Source: an uncultured Oscillospiraceae bacterium (lineage in GTDB: Bacteria > Bacillota > Clostridia > Oscillospirales > Oscillospiraceae). From it: DNA of 64,000 nucleotides. The translations under genes and the position numbers were made by a program. The stretch spans positions 62,001 to 126,000 of the forward strand of contig CALWOA010000001.1 in the NCBI GenBank assembly GCA_944382965.1, in the 5' to 3' direction. Under the pieces are notes generated by a model. It was not told the origin of the DNA and searched no databases. It saw nothing but the letters and a program-made list of their open reading frames with translations. Below are positions 25,511-34,061 of this stretch, piece by piece (positions within the stretch are counted from its first letter, which is position 1; each line of letters begins with the position of its first letter).

Positions 25511-26310
25511 AGGATATTACCCTGGGTCAGTTTTTTCCGGGCAATTCCGTGATCCATCGTTTGGACCCCAGAACCAAGTTGATTGTGCTGATTGTGTATA
25601 TTGTGGCGCTGTTTCTGGCCCAAAGCTGGATTTCCTACGGACTGCTATTCCTGTTCCTGGCGGTGGCAATCAAGGTGTCGACCATTCCGCTGAAAACCAT
25701 TGTCCGGGGCCTGAAGCCGCTGGTGATGATTCTGATTTTCACCGGTGTGCTGAATCTGTTTTTTACCAAGGAAGGTCCAACATTGGTTTCCTTCTGGGGG
25801 CTGAGCATCACCCTGGGGGGCGTCCAGCGGGCACTTTTGATGATGGCCCGAATCCTGATGCTGATTACCTGCACCTTCCTGCTGACGTACACCACATCCC
25901 CCATTGCCTTGACGGATGGCCTGGAATCCCTGATGGGCCCTCTGAAAAAAATCAAGGTTCCGGTGCATGAACTGTCCATGATGATGTGCATTGCCCTGCG
26001 CTTCATCCCCACCCTGATTGAGGAAACGGACAAGATTATGAACGCCCAAAAGGCCCGCGGCGCAGACTTTGAAAACGGCAGCCTGATGGATCGGGCCAAA
26101 GCTCTGATCCCCATTCTGGTGCCGCTGTTTGTCAGTGCCTTCCGCCGGGCAGATGAATTGGCAACCGCCATGGAGTGCCGGTGCTATCAGGGCGGAGAGG
26201 GCAGAACGAAAATGAAACTGCTGCGTTACCACCGCAACGATCTGGCTGCGTTTACCATTGGTGCTGTTCTGATGGCCGGTGTGCTGGCACTGGGCAGTTT
26301 TGGCCTGTGA
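25504..26310 (+). CDS. ecfT: Energy-coupling factor transporter transmembrane protein EcfT
   Basis: The 268-residue protein has several membrane segments and the two coupling-helix signatures: AQKARGADFE (the ARG motif) and the later MECRCYQGG. It joins the EcfA1/EcfA2 ATPases to substrate-binding S proteins. No S-component gene is in the window, so this module probably serves several S proteins encoded elsewhere. Confidence 0.95.
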   Translation: MLKDITLGQFFPGNSVIHRLDPRTKLIVLIVYIVALFLAQSWISYGLLFLFLAVAIKVSTIPLKTIVRGLKPLVMILIFTGVLNLFFTKEGPTLVSFWGLSITLGGVQRALLMMARILMLITCTFLLTYTTSPIALTDGLESLMGPLKKIKVPVHELSMMMCIALRFIPTLIEETDKIMNAQKARGADFENGSLMDRAKALIPILVPLFVSAFRRADELATAMECRCYQGGEGRTKMKLLRYHRNDLAAFTIGAVLMAGVLALGSFGL

Positions 26311-26318
26311 GGAAAACT

Positions 26319-27098
26319 ATGCGCAACATTGCCTTGTTTTTAACATATCTTGGTACCAACTATCACGGTTGGCAGGTTCAGAAGAACCTGCCAACCGTTG
26401 CTGAAACCATGGAGAAAGCCGCGGCCATGGTGGTTGGCCACCCGGTACATATGACCGGCTGCGGTCGTACCGACGCCGGAGTGCATGCTCGGTGCTATGT
26501 GGCGAATTTCCGTACCAGTTCCACCATCCCGGCGGAGCGGATTCCCTACGCGCTGAATACCCACTTGCCCTGTGATATCGTGGTGACAAAAGCCTTTGAA
26601 GTCCATGAGGATTTCAATGCCATCGGCTCCTGCGCCCGGAAAGAATATACCTACCAGATCTACAATTCCCGGCTGAAAGATCCGTTTTACGTCAACCGTG
26701 CCTGGTTTTACCCCAAGCATCTGGACGAAACCATCATGCAGCGGGCAGCGGAGCAGTTCGTGGGTACCCATGATTTTGCCGCTGTGCGAAGTGTGGGAAC
26801 GGATGTAAAATCCACCGTGCGCACCGTATACTATTATAATGTACAGCGGCAGGGAAATCTGATTACCCTGAAGGTCTGCGCCAACGGATTCCTCTACAAC
26901 ATGGCCCGGGCCATGGCCGGGACGGTAGTTTATGCCGCAGAAGGAAAGATCAAGCCAGAGGATATCGGGCGCATTCTGGATTCCGGCAATCGGACGGCTG
27001 CCGGCCCAACCGTGCCGCCAGGAGGGCTGTATATGACCCATCTGTGGTACGATGATGGAATCGCGAAATTTGAGTGCGGCAGCGACTGGACGGAATGA
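26319..27098 (+). CDS. truA: tRNA pseudouridine(38-40) synthase TruA
   Basis: The 259-residue enzyme opens with NIALFLTYLGTNYHGWQVQ and carries the catalytic Asp in CGRTDAGVHARCYVANF. The C-terminus holds FLYNMARAMAGTVV, as in TruA. It makes pseudouridine at positions 38-40 of the anticodon stem-loop. The ATG was chosen because it follows TGAGGAA and is 8 bp past the ecfT stop; earlier frames overlap ecfT. Confidence 0.95.
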   Translation: MRNIALFLTYLGTNYHGWQVQKNLPTVAETMEKAAAMVVGHPVHMTGCGRTDAGVHARCYVANFRTSSTIPAERIPYALNTHLPCDIVVTKAFEVHEDFNAIGSCARKEYTYQIYNSRLKDPFYVNRAWFYPKHLDETIMQRAAEQFVGTHDFAAVRSVGTDVKSTVRTVYYYNVQRQGNLITLKVCANGFLYNMARAMAGTVVYAAEGKIKPEDIGRILDSGNRTAAGPTVPPGGLYMTHLWYDDGIAKFECGSDWTE

Positions 27099-27203
27099 CA
27101 GCGGTTTCCAGCGAATTGTTTATAATTTGTTTTTTCTTTTTCCGGCCTGATATGCTATACTGCATGTCAAAGGAAAGAATCCTTGCGAAAAGGAGTGAAT
27201 CAT

Positions 27204-29495
27204 ATGCAACCGAAAATGTGCAGCAAGTGCCGAAAGAACATTGCTGTTGTGTTTATTACCAAGATTGAAAATGGCGTGACGCTGAACGAAGGCTACTGCC
27301 TGAAATGTGCCCGGAGCTTGGGAATCCCTCAGATTGACCAGGCGGTCAAACAGATGGGGATTTCCGAAGAAGACCTGGACCTGCTCAGCGATGAGATGAG
27401 CAGCATGTTTGGCCAGCGGGACAATAGCGAAGATCACGACGACGATGAGATTGACAGCCAGACAGCTACCTTCCCGCTGCTGAATCAGCTTTTGGGGGGC
27501 AGTGGCAATCTCCCGGCCCAGCAGCCCCGCCCGACGAAGAAAGAAGAATCCCAGGAAGAGGGAAAGGGCAAAAAGAAGAATAAGAAGCATAAATTCCTGG
27601 ACAGCTACTGTATGGATTTGACCGGTCGTGCCCGGGAAGGCAAACTGGATAAAGTCATTGGCAGGGACATGGAGACGGAGCGGGTGATTCAGATTCTGAA
27701 CCGCCGGCAGAAGAACAATCCCTGCCTGATTGGCGAGCCCGGCGTGGGCAAAACCGCCATTGCCGAAGGCCTTGCCCAGCGGATTGCCGCAGGCGAAGTT
27801 CCCTACAAGCTGCGGGACAAAGAAGTGTTCCTGCTGGATCTGACAGCTTTGGTTGCCGGCACCCAGTTCCGTGGCCAGTTTGAAAGCCGCATGAAGAGCC
27901 TGATTGGCGAGATTAAAGAATGCGGCAATATCATCTTGGTTATCGATGAAGTCCATAACCTGGTGGGAGCCGGCGATGCGGAAGGCTCCATGAATGCCGC
28001 CAACATCCTGAAACCTGCCCTGTCCCGGGGGGAAATCCAGGTCATCGGCGCCACGACCTTTGCCGAATACCGCAAATATATTGAGAAAGATGCCGCATTG
28101 GAGCGCCGCTTCCAGCCTGTGACCGTGGCCGAGCCGACCATTGCCGAGGCCAGCCAGATCATGCAGGGAATTGCTAAGGCTTACTCGGAATTCCATGGAG
28201 TGGAAATTTCTCCGGAAATTGCCCACCAGTGCGTGGTGCTGTCTGAGCGGTATATTACGGATCGTTTCCTGCCGGATAAGGCCATTGACCTGCTGGACGA
28301 AGCCTGTTCCGATGTCAACTTGCAATGCAAGGAAATCTCCCGCCTGGCAGAACTGAAAAAAGAGCGGGATGACTACGAACTGGAGCTGCGGATGCTCAAT
28401 GAGGATACCGAGAACCAGAACTATGAACGTCTTGCCATGCTCCGCAGCCGTCTAATGCAGCTGGCTGGGCAGATTGAAGCGCTGGAAGCCCTGCCGAAGC
28501 CCGCAGTTACCATGGAAAACCTGGCCAGAATCATTGAACTGTGGACGAAGATTCCCGCATCCAAGATCAAGGCCCAGGAGTATCAGCAGATCAAGGGTCT
28601 GGCTTCCCGACTGAAAGAGCATATTGTCGGCCAGGATGAAGCAGTGGAAGCGGTTGCCCGTGCCATTCGGCGCAACCGGGTTGGTATTTCTCCCAAGAAG
28701 CGTCCGGTATCCTTCATCTTTGTCGGCCCTACCGGCGTGGGAAAAACCGAGCTGGTGAAACAGCTTGCGAATGATCTGTTTGACAACGTTGATAGCCTGA
28801 TCCGGCTGGATATGTCGGAATACATGGAAAAGCACACCGTTTCCAAGCTCATTGGCTCCCCTCCGGGATATGTGGGCTATGACGAAGCGGGACAGCTGAC
28901 GGAGAAAATCCGCCGCCGTCCGTATAGTGTGGTGCTCTTTGACGAGATTGAGAAGGCCCATCCGGATGTGCTGAATGTCCTGCTGCAGGTACTGGATGAT
29001 GGCAGAATTACCGATGCCCAGGGCCGGGTGGTGAATTTTGAGAATACCATCATTGTCATGACCTCCAATGCCGGCTCCGAAGGCAGGGTAGGCGGTCTGG
29101 GCTTCGGCCGTACCGACAGCGATATGGTGAAGGAAAAGACCATGCAGGCCCTGCGGGAATTCCTGCGCCCGGAATTTTTGAACCGTGTGGACGAAATTAT
29201 CACCTTCAACCACCTGAGCGAAGAGAACTTCCTGGGCATTGCGGATATTATGCTGGCAGAACTGAAAGACAGTCTGGCAGCCCGGGGGCTGAGCTTGACT
29301 TGGGACGAGGAACTGCGCCAGATGCTGGTGAAGAAGGCCTACTCTCAAATTTACGGTGCCCGGAATCTGCGGCGTACCATCCAGCGGGAGCTGGAGGACC
29401 CCATTTCCGAAGCCATCATCGACAGCTTTGAACATCCCATTTCCGGAATCCATGTTCGCGTGGAGCAGGATTCGGCGGTGCTGGATATCACCTGA
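27204..29495 (+). CDS. clpE: AAA+ Clp ATPase, ClpE-like with N-terminal zinc finger
   Basis: The 763-residue unfoldase lacks the usual Clp N-domain and starts instead with a zinc finger (Cys6, Cys9, Cys32, Cys35), then a charged linker. The first AAA+ module has GEPGVGKT and [10 protein letters not shown], the middle region is a coiled coil ([18 protein letters not shown]), and the second AAA+ module has [21 protein letters not shown] and the sensor region NRVDEII. It would feed damaged proteins to ClpP. AAAAGGAG precedes the ATG. The promoter region at about 27150 has a good -10 (TATACT). No ctsR gene is next to it. Confidence 0.9.
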   Translation: MQPKMCSKCRKNIAVVFITKIENGVTLNEGYCLKCARSLGIPQIDQAVKQMGISEEDLDLLSDEMSSMFGQRDNSEDHDDDEIDSQTATFPLLNQLLGGSGNLPAQQPRPTKKEESQEEGKGKKKNKKHKFLDSYCMDLTGRAREGKLDKVIGRDMETERVIQILNRRQKNNPCLIGEPGVGKTAIAEGLAQRIAAGEVPYKLRDKEVFLLDLTALVAGTQFRGQFESRMKSLIGEIKECGNIILVIDEVHNLVGAGDAEGSMNAANILKPALSRGEIQVIGATTFAEYRKYIEKDAALERRFQPVTVAEPTIAEASQIMQGIAKAYSEFHGVEISPEIAHQCVVLSERYITDRFLPDKAIDLLDEACSDVNLQCKEISRLAELKKERDDYELELRMLNEDTENQNYERLAMLRSRLMQLAGQIEALEALPKPAVTMENLARIIELWTKIPASKIKAQEYQQIKGLASRLKEHIVGQDEAVEAVARAIRRNRVGISPKKRPVSFIFVGPTGVGKTELVKQLANDLFDNVDSLIRLDMSEYMEKHTVSKLIGSPPGYVGYDEAGQLTEKIRRRPYSVVLFDEIEKAHPDVLNVLLQVLDDGRITDAQGRVVNFENTIIVMTSNAGSEGRVGGLGFGRTDSDMVKEKTMQALREFLRPEFLNRVDEIITFNHLSEENFLGIADIMLAELKDSLAARGLSLTWDEELRQMLVKKAYSQIYGARNLRRTIQRELEDPISEAIIDSFEHPISGIHVRVEQDSAVLDIT

Positions 29496-29500
29496 AACAT

Positions 29501-29536
29501 GGCCCTTGCTGCTAACGCAGCGAGGGCCTGCTTTTT
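29501..29536 (+). terminator. Terminator of clpE
   Basis: The 12-bp stem GGCCCTTGCTGC/GCAGCGAGGGCC (with one G-T pair) is followed by TGCTTTTT, 5 bp after the clpE stop. Confidence 0.9.
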
Positions 29537-29548
29537 GTTCAGTACTTC

Positions 29549-29577
29549 TTGAAAACAGCATTTCAGTGGGGTATAAT
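29549..29577 (+). promoter_or_regulatory. Promoter of the retron
   Basis: TTGAAA (29549-29554) and TATAAT (29572-29577) are exactly 17 bp apart. The expected transcript start at about 29584 is right at the first bases of the a1 repeat, as expected of a retron RNA. Confidence 0.9.
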
Positions 29578-29581
29578 GCAC

Positions 29582-29756
29582 TAAGGAACAATAGCGTTTG
29601 TCAACACCTGTTGGCATCGGCAGCGAGTCGCTGCCGGTTCGCAGAAAATTATCTCATTCGCAATGCTCAGCCCAAGTGCTTGCGGTATTTCCGCACACCC
29701 TGTGTGCTTTCAGATACCGCCGCACACTTTGGCATACATCATGGTATTGTTCCTTA
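29582..29756 (+). ncRNA. Retron msr-msd non-coding RNA
   Basis: A perfect 12-bp inverted repeat closes the RNA: TAAGGAACAATA (29582-29593, a1) and TATTGTTCCTTA (29745-29756, a2). Just after a1 comes TAGC, whose G (29594) is the expected 2'-branch priming guanosine. The msr part has two hairpins: GTCAAC/GTTGGC (29600-29615) and the strong CGGCAGCG/CGCTGCCG (29618-29636). The msd part is a long hairpin (29670-29733) with three stacked stems: GCCCAAGTG/CACTTTGGC, GCGGTAT/ATACCGC and GCACAC/GTGTGC around a 3-nt loop. The a2 repeat ends 22 bp before the reverse transcriptase start. Transcribed from the promoter at 29549-29577. Confidence 0.92.
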
Positions 29757-29778
29757 CGGTTCAAGGGAGGAAAGGCAA

Positions 29779-30711
29779 ATGATTGTATACAGGGAGCTTT
29801 CCTCCCTTGAGCGAGATCTGGGTATCCCGGCCCAAACCCTCTATGCTGTCAGCAATTGCTTGGGGCGACACTATCGCATGGTTTCCATCTCGAAGAAAAC
29901 CGGGGGCGTACGAAACCTCTTGATACCGGATGCGCTGCTGAAAACCATTCAGCGCCGCATTTCGGATGTCCTGCTGGTGCATATGCCAATTTCCCAATAT
30001 GCCACCGCTTACCGATTCGGTGCCACAACATTGCGCAACGCAGCGATGCATGTGGGAAAACCTGTGGTGCTGAAGCTGGATATTTACCAATTTTTTGACA
30101 GCGTACCCTATAGCTTGGTAAAAGAAAAGGCATTTCCCGCTCATATTTACGAAGAGCAGATTAGGATATTGCTGACCATGCTTTGTTATTATAAGGATGT
30201 CCTGCCCCAGGGTGCGCCCAGTTCCCCTGCGATTGTCAACATTGTTCTGGCTGACTTTGATGAACGGATTGGGCGCTGGTGCGCACAACGGGGAATTGCC
30301 TATACCCGTTACTGCGATGACTTGACCTTTTCGGGCGATTTTGAGGCGAAAACTGTTATCGACCTTGTTCGGCGTCAGCTGAAAAGCTTGGGACTACTGC
30401 TCAATGAGAATAAAACACGAATCCAGCGGCAGGGTCGGCAGCAGTTGGTTACCGGTGTTGTCGTCAACGAAAAGCCGGGAATCCCGGCTACATACCGCCG
30501 GAAACTGCGCCAGGAGATGTACTATTGTCAGAAATTTGGGGTTTGCGAGCATATGAAAGCCATGGACCTGGCAATTTCGGAAGAGGACTATCTGCGGCAC
30601 CTGTTGGGGAAAGTGAACTATGTTTTGCAGATTTTACCGGATTGTACAGAATTTCTGCAGTATAGAGACTGGATATTGCAAAAGCTGCGGTGTATTTCCG
30701 GCTCAACATAA
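29779..30711 (+). CDS. Retron reverse transcriptase
   Basis: The 310-residue reverse transcriptase has all the retron marks. NAAMH at residues 87-91 fits the retron-specific region X motif NAxxH. Asp101 in LKLDIYQFFDSV is the first catalytic aspartate, PQGAPSSP is at 143-150, and YCDD at 178-181 supplies the other two. VTG at 224-226 is the region Y motif that recognises the msr. Residues 230-310 form the thumb. It would copy the msd part of the RNA at 29582-29756 into DNA that stays linked to it. GGGAGG lies 9 bp ahead of the ATG. No effector domain is fused, and the next gene is on the other strand beyond a terminator. Confidence 0.93.
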   Translation: MIVYRELSSLERDLGIPAQTLYAVSNCLGRHYRMVSISKKTGGVRNLLIPDALLKTIQRRISDVLLVHMPISQYATAYRFGATTLRNAAMHVGKPVVLKLDIYQFFDSVPYSLVKEKAFPAHIYEEQIRILLTMLCYYKDVLPQGAPSSPAIVNIVLADFDERIGRWCAQRGIAYTRYCDDLTFSGDFEAKTVIDLVRRQLKSLGLLLNENKTRIQRQGRQQLVTGVVVNEKPGIPATYRRKLRQEMYYCQKFGVCEHMKAMDLAISEEDYLRHLLGKVNYVLQILPDCTEFLQYRDWILQKLRCISGST

Positions 30712-30714
30712 AAC

Positions 30715-30744
30715 AAAGCCTGCGCCAACTGAGGCGCAGGCTTT
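30715..30744. terminator. Bidirectional terminator between retron and LCP gene
   Basis: The 12-bp stem AAAGCCTGCGCC/GGCGCAGGCTTT lies 3 bp after the reverse transcriptase stop and 15 bp beyond the convergent gene's stop. Confidence 0.88.
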
Positions 30745-30758
30745 CTCAATGCTGTTGA

Positions 30759-31868
30759 TTATTCAGTGGTACCTTCGGTAATGGGGGCCATCAACTTTTT
30801 GTTTTGCCCTTCGTCGAATTTCAAAACGCTGGCAGGATAGCCATCCAGCTCAATTATTTCACCCCAGTAGGTAGTTTCTACGGGGCAAGTGCCGGTTTCT
30901 ACTTTCAGCTCCGGCAGCAGAGGAAGAATTTCCCAAATGCAGGTCGTAATTTCGTCGTTGGTCATATTGGTGGTGACCATGGGCAGGGCGGTGTTGGCCA
31001 GTTCCTGCAGTTCGGAGAAACTCAATTTTGTAAGCTTGGTCAAAATGGCCTGAATCATGTTTCTCTGACGAGCGGTACGCTTGATATCGCTGTCGCCATC
31101 TCCCTCAGCCTTACGCATACGGGCGTAAGCCAGTGCGGTATCGCCATCCAGCCAACATCTTCCTGCATGAATATCCTCCTGCCACACCTTATCATCGTTA
31201 AGCAGGTATTCTGCTTCTGCTTCGGTCAGATCAATGGAAACGCCGCCAATCAGGTTTACCAGATCAATTACAGCCCGGAAATCCACTTCAATGTCATAAT
31301 CCACATTAATTCCAAAGTTGATGTACAGACAGCGGTTAACGGTATCCATAGCTAGCGCAGTACCGCCGGCCTTCCAACCCAAATGATAGGCAAGATTGAT
31401 TCTCTGACGGCCATAGGTGCTGTTCAGATCCTTGGGATTGGGAAGCGTGGCAAACGTATCCCGCAGGAAGGATGTCAGGGTCAACGTTTTTGTGTTTTTG
31501 TTTACCGTTGCCAGGATCATGGTATCTGCAATGCGGGATTCTTCTCCATCCCGGGCAGCCTGGCCTACGACCAGAATATTGATGATGTCCAGTCCAGACT
31601 CTTTATACGGAAGGGTGGTGGGCTCCGTAGTGGCCTCTGTGGTAACCGCAGTCGTTTCAGGAGAAACCTGCGTTTGTACAGGGGATGTGGTAGGAGTAGT
31701 GGTTGGTGTCTGAAGGGAAGCGCTGTTGTTCAGGAATAGGAAACCGATCAATCCGGCAATCAACACCAAAAGCAGCACGGCAACCACAATCAATGCAATC
31801 AGAATGCCATTCCCAGAACTGTGGCCCCCATGCCCCCCACGTCTGGAATAGCGTCCGCCTTTACTCAT
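30759..31868 (-). CDS. LytR-CpsA-Psr (LCP) family cell-wall polymer ligase
   Basis: The 369-residue protein has a short cytoplasmic N-terminus (MSKGGRY...), one membrane helix (about 22-48), a Thr-rich linker and an LCP domain (about 92-300) with the conserved DTMILATVN, TLTSFLRDTFA, GGVSIDLTEAEA and ALAYARMRKAEGDGD, then RTARQRNMI. It would attach wall teichoic acid or capsular polymer to peptidoglycan outside the membrane. GGAGG precedes the ATG. It shares its first seven residues with the small protein at 32000. Confidence 0.92.
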   Translation of the reverse strand: MSKGGRYSRRGGHGGHSSGNGILIALIVVAVLLLVLIAGLIGFLFLNNSASLQTPTTTPTTSPVQTQVSPETTAVTTEATTEPTTLPYKESGLDIINILVVGQAARDGEESRIADTMILATVNKNTKTLTLTSFLRDTFATLPNPKDLNSTYGRQRINLAYHLGWKAGGTALAMDTVNRCLYINFGINVDYDIEVDFRAVIDLVNLIGGVSIDLTEAEAEYLLNDDKVWQEDIHAGRCWLDGDTALAYARMRKAEGDGDSDIKRTARQRNMIQAILTKLTKLSFSELQELANTALPMVTTNMTNDEITTCIWEILPLLPELKVETGTCPVETTYWGEIIELDGYPASVLKFDEGQNKKLMAPITEGTTE

Positions 31869-31901
31869 GATAATACCTCCATAAAATGCTCATTACGATT
31901 T

Positions 31902-31930
31902 ATTCTACCACTTTTTTTATCAAAACTCAA
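31902..31930 (-). promoter_or_regulatory. Promoter of the LCP gene
   Basis: On the minus strand, TTGAGT (31925-31930) and TAGAAT (31902-31907) are 17 bp apart. Confidence 0.75.
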
Positions 31931-31953
31931 GTACTTTTCTTATATTACGAAAG

Positions 31954-31984
31954 AAAAAATCAGCCGACAGCATCTGCTGCCGGC
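31954..31984 (-). terminator. Terminator of the small membrane protein gene
   Basis: GCCGGCAGCA/TGCTGTCGGC (one mismatch) is followed on the minus strand by a T-rich run (ATTTTTT). Confidence 0.8.
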
Positions 31985-31999
31985 TTGAGAAGCTGGAAG

Positions 32000-32317
32000 T
32001 CATTGTGTTGCCTGGGTTGTGCTTTCTGTGGTTACAGGCGCTGTGGTTGACGGAACTGTGGCTTCGACCTCACCAGTAGGCTTGTCCGGATTAAAGTCCA
32101 TAATGGACTGCAGTTCATCATCGGAGATATCCTTATTCTCATACTCTGCCCGGGTGATCTGATCCAGCCAAGGGCCCAGCACAAGGTTAGTCAGCTCTTT
32201 GCGGAATACATACAATCCGCCGACAATCAGTACCAATACCAACAAAACACTGACCAAGATTTTCAGGCCGCGGCCTTTTTTCTCCTTTGGCTTTAAATAA
32301 CGCCCACCTTTGCTCAT
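32000..32317 (-). CDS. Small single-pass membrane protein sharing the MSKGGRY N-terminus of the LCP protein
   Basis: The 105-residue protein has a basic cytoplasmic N-terminus (MSKGGRYLKPKEKKGRG), one membrane helix (about 20-40) and an outside tail ending in a Thr-rich stretch. No known domain is visible. The first seven residues and the Thr-rich outside segment match the neighbouring LCP protein, suggesting they share a targeting or interaction signal or arose from a common piece. AGGAGG precedes the ATG. Confidence 0.75.
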   Translation of the reverse strand: MSKGGRYLKPKEKKGRGLKILVSVLLVLVLIVGGLYVFRKELTNLVLGPWLDQITRAEYENKDISDDELQSIMDFNPDKPTGEVEATVPSTTAPVTTESTTQATQ

Positions 32318-32406
32318 GCTGCACCTCCTGGCTGAATGTCATTGGTTGACCTGCAAGTAGTATAACACAAAATCCGGAATTCTTCAAGAAGTTTTCCCTG
32401 TTGCGC

Positions 32407-32438
32407 AAAAAAACAGACGACCAGCTGGCCGTCTGTTT
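32407..32438 (-). terminator. Terminator of the polyferredoxin gene
   Basis: The stem AAACAGACGACCAG/CTGGCCGTCTGTTT (one mismatch) is followed on the minus strand by seven T. Confidence 0.88.
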
Positions 32439-32443
32439 GAGGA

Positions 32444-32830
32444 TTACTTCTCTACGATTTCCAGGATTTCCATGGGGCAGGCCTTGACGCAGATTCCGCA
32501 GGCGATGCACTTGGAAGCGGGATTCTCGGGCTTGAGAACCATAACATGCATGGGGCAGGCTTCCACGCACTTGCCGCAGCTGACACACTTCTTCTTGTTG
32601 ATCATGTACACGCCGGTCTTGGGGTTCTGGGTGATGGCTTCATGCTCACAAGCTCTCATGCACTTGCCGCACTGGATGCAGGTCTGGGGCTTTGCGCCGG
32701 TACCCTTGGCAACGATCTTGATGCAGGACAAATCCTCATCAAATTCCTTATAGAAAGCCACGGAGCATGCGCTGACGCACTGCAGACATGCCATACACTC
32801 TACATTTTTCTTGACAGCGAGCTTCTTCAT
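32444..32830 (-). CDS. Four-cluster polyferredoxin
   Basis: The 128-residue protein has four CxxCxxCxxxC motifs: CMACLQCVSAC, CIQCGKCMRAC, CVSCGKCVEACP and CIACGICVKACP, enough for four [4Fe-4S] clusters. Proteins of this shape carry electrons to or from large redox enzymes in anaerobes. No partner oxidoreductase is next to it, so its role is unknown. The start follows AAAGGAG and a promoter (TTGCTT, 17 bp, TATAAT) is at 32866-32894. Confidence 0.88.
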   Translation of the reverse strand: MKKLAVKKNVECMACLQCVSACSVAFYKEFDEDLSCIKIVAKGTGAKPQTCIQCGKCMRACEHEAITQNPKTGVYMINKKKCVSCGKCVEACPMHVMVLKPENPASKCIACGICVKACPMEILEIVEK

Positions 32831-32865
32831 AATAGAGAACTCTCCTTTATCTTTAATTCTATTTC

Positions 32866-32894
32866 ATTATACATGCTGGCAAGGAAAAAAGCAA
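32866..32894 (-). promoter_or_regulatory. Promoter of the polyferredoxin gene
   Basis: On the minus strand, TTGCTT (32889-32894) and TATAAT (32866-32871) are 17 bp apart. Confidence 0.7.
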
Positions 32895-33034
32895 TGCCAA
32901 ATTCAAAAAGAGTCGAATTTTCCAAATGTCGTTTTTTGTAGGAATTTTGGTGAGAATTTCCAGAACCTTTCCGGTCTAAACCTAGAATTCCTGGAAATAA
33001 TAGCTTTGACACAAGTACAATGGAGGTTAGCGAA

Positions 33035-33340
33035 ATGAAAAAGTACAGCATATTTGTGTTGGCACTTGTCCTTACCGCGGCGCTGCTGGTTGGTTGTGGA
33101 TGTACCAATCAGAATATGGACAATACGTCGGAACCGACAGTCCTGCCCACCAATGAGGAAGTGTGGACCACTGACGGTACCACAGAGATGACTACCATCC
33201 CCACTACCACGGAAACAATGCCCAAGGACACCACCGAGGCAACCATTGACCATGGAAACGGTCCTCTGGATGACACCACGGCCACCACTGGGGCAGCAGC
33301 GGAAAACCGCAGCCGCAGCGGTATGCTGAATCAGAACTGA
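33035..33340 (+). CDS. Small Thr-rich lipoprotein of unknown function
   Basis: The 101-residue protein has a lipoprotein signal (LLVGC near residue 17) followed by a low-complexity segment rich in Thr, Glu and Asp and no recognisable domain. TGGAGG lies 8 bp ahead of the chosen ATG. A strong terminator follows it. It may be a surface protein or a spacer-like anchor; nothing firmer can be said. Confidence 0.75.
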   Translation: MKKYSIFVLALVLTAALLVGCGCTNQNMDNTSEPTVLPTNEEVWTTDGTTEMTTIPTTTETMPKDTTEATIDHGNGPLDDTTATTGAAAENRSRSGMLNQN

Positions 33341-33355
33341 TGTTCCCGCAAGTAT

Positions 33356-33385
33356 CCGGGCCGGAAGCATCCGGCCCGGCTTTTT
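33356..33385 (+). terminator. Terminator of the small lipoprotein gene
   Basis: The 9-bp stem CCGGGCCGG/CCGGCCCGG is followed by CTTTTT. Confidence 0.92.
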
Positions 33386-33389
33386 GTAC

Positions 33390-33635
33390 TTACAGAAATT
33401 CTTCCCAGTCCAGCGTCAGGCTTCCATCCTGTTTGACAATACAGGGAATGCCGATTTGCCCATCCTGACGGGTCTGGTAAAACAGGGAATTGCCTTCGCG
33501 CAGCTTCAGAAACGCTTTCAGGTGCTGCAAATCTTCCGTAATGTCTAAAAAATCATAGGCAATACCGGCCTGATCCAATTCCTCACGGCACTGTACACAG
33601 TCTTTGCAAAGCATACTTCCATAAATGGTCAGCAT
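33390..33635 (-). CDS. Glutaredoxin-like thiol protein
   Basis: The 81-residue protein has a thioredoxin-fold outline: LTIYGSMLCKDCVQC, with a CxxC redox pair at residues 10-13 and a third cysteine at 16, and the cis-Pro loop GIPCIV. It resembles the small glutaredoxin-related proteins of Firmicutes. It may reduce disulfides or move a metal. The start follows AAGGAAG; upstream in-frame ATGs have no site. Confidence 0.8.
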   Translation of the reverse strand: MLTIYGSMLCKDCVQCREELDQAGIAYDFLDITEDLQHLKAFLKLREGNSLFYQTRQDGQIGIPCIVKQDGSLTLDWEEFL

Positions 33636-33751
33636 AGTATTCTTCCTTTCCATGTTCTTTTGACAGTATACCACAAAAGCCCTTTTTTGAAAAGCTGGGG
33701 AAATGAAACCTTCCTTTTCGGGCATACTAACAGCGAAAGGAGGGGGAAAGC

Positions 33752-33937
33752 ATGCAACTGAAAGGATGGGCGATTACCGCCGGAATTGGTGCCGCAGCGG
33801 GTGCTGTGGCGGTTCTGATGATGCCCAGAACCAACCCGACCCGCCGCCTGGCGGCCAAGGCTGCCAACAAGGTGGAAGATGTGGCCTGGAAGGTATCCGA
33901 TACCATTTCCAGCAAGATGGACAACATCGACATGTAA
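33752..33937 (+). CDS. Small protein with N-terminal membrane helix and amphipathic tail
   Basis: The 61-residue protein has a hydrophobic helix rich in Gly and Ala (about 5-23), then a basic, amphipathic stretch (RRLAAKAANKVEDVAWKVSD). It resembles small YtxH-like stress proteins but the family cannot be assigned with confidence. AAAGGAGG precedes the ATG and a terminator follows. Confidence 0.7.
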   Translation: MQLKGWAITAGIGAAAGAVAVLMMPRTNPTRRLAAKAANKVEDVAWKVSDTISSKMDNIDM

Positions 33938-33943
33938 ACTCTG

Positions 33944-33980
33944 ATCTCCGCTGCCGATTGTGCAGCGGAGATTCTTTGTT
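33944..33980 (+). terminator. Terminator of the small protein gene
   Basis: The 11-bp stem ATCTCCGCTGC/GCAGCGGAGAT is followed by TCTTTGTT. Confidence 0.8.
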
Positions 33981-34004
33981 ACACAAAATTAACCTGGATT
34001 GCAA

Positions 34005-34033
34005 TTGCATAACCACCGGGAATGTGCTATACT
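34005..34033 (+). promoter_or_regulatory. Promoter of the murB-whiA-dnaE operon
   Basis: TTGCAT (34005-34010) and TATACT (34028-34033) are 17 bp apart; murB starts 29 bp later. Confidence 0.75.
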
Positions 34034-34061
34034 GTTACCAATCATACACCCGGAGGCGTTT

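Noticed and set aside
29356-29778. The reverse transcriptase reading frame stays open for 141 codons upstream, through clpE's end and the ncRNA
   Set aside because: The extension crosses clpE's 3' end, a terminator, a promoter and the msr-msd RNA, and its residues do not resemble a protein. The ATG at 29779 has a good ribosome site.
29779-30711. Group II intron or diversity-generating retroelement reverse transcriptase
   Set aside because: No intron maturase domain, intron RNA fold, template/variable repeat pair or Avd gene is present; the NAxxH and VTG motifs with the msr-msd RNA fit a retron.
27204-31868. clpE or the LCP protein as retron effector
   Set aside because: Both are ordinary chromosomal genes separated from the retron by terminators, and the LCP gene is on the opposite strand.
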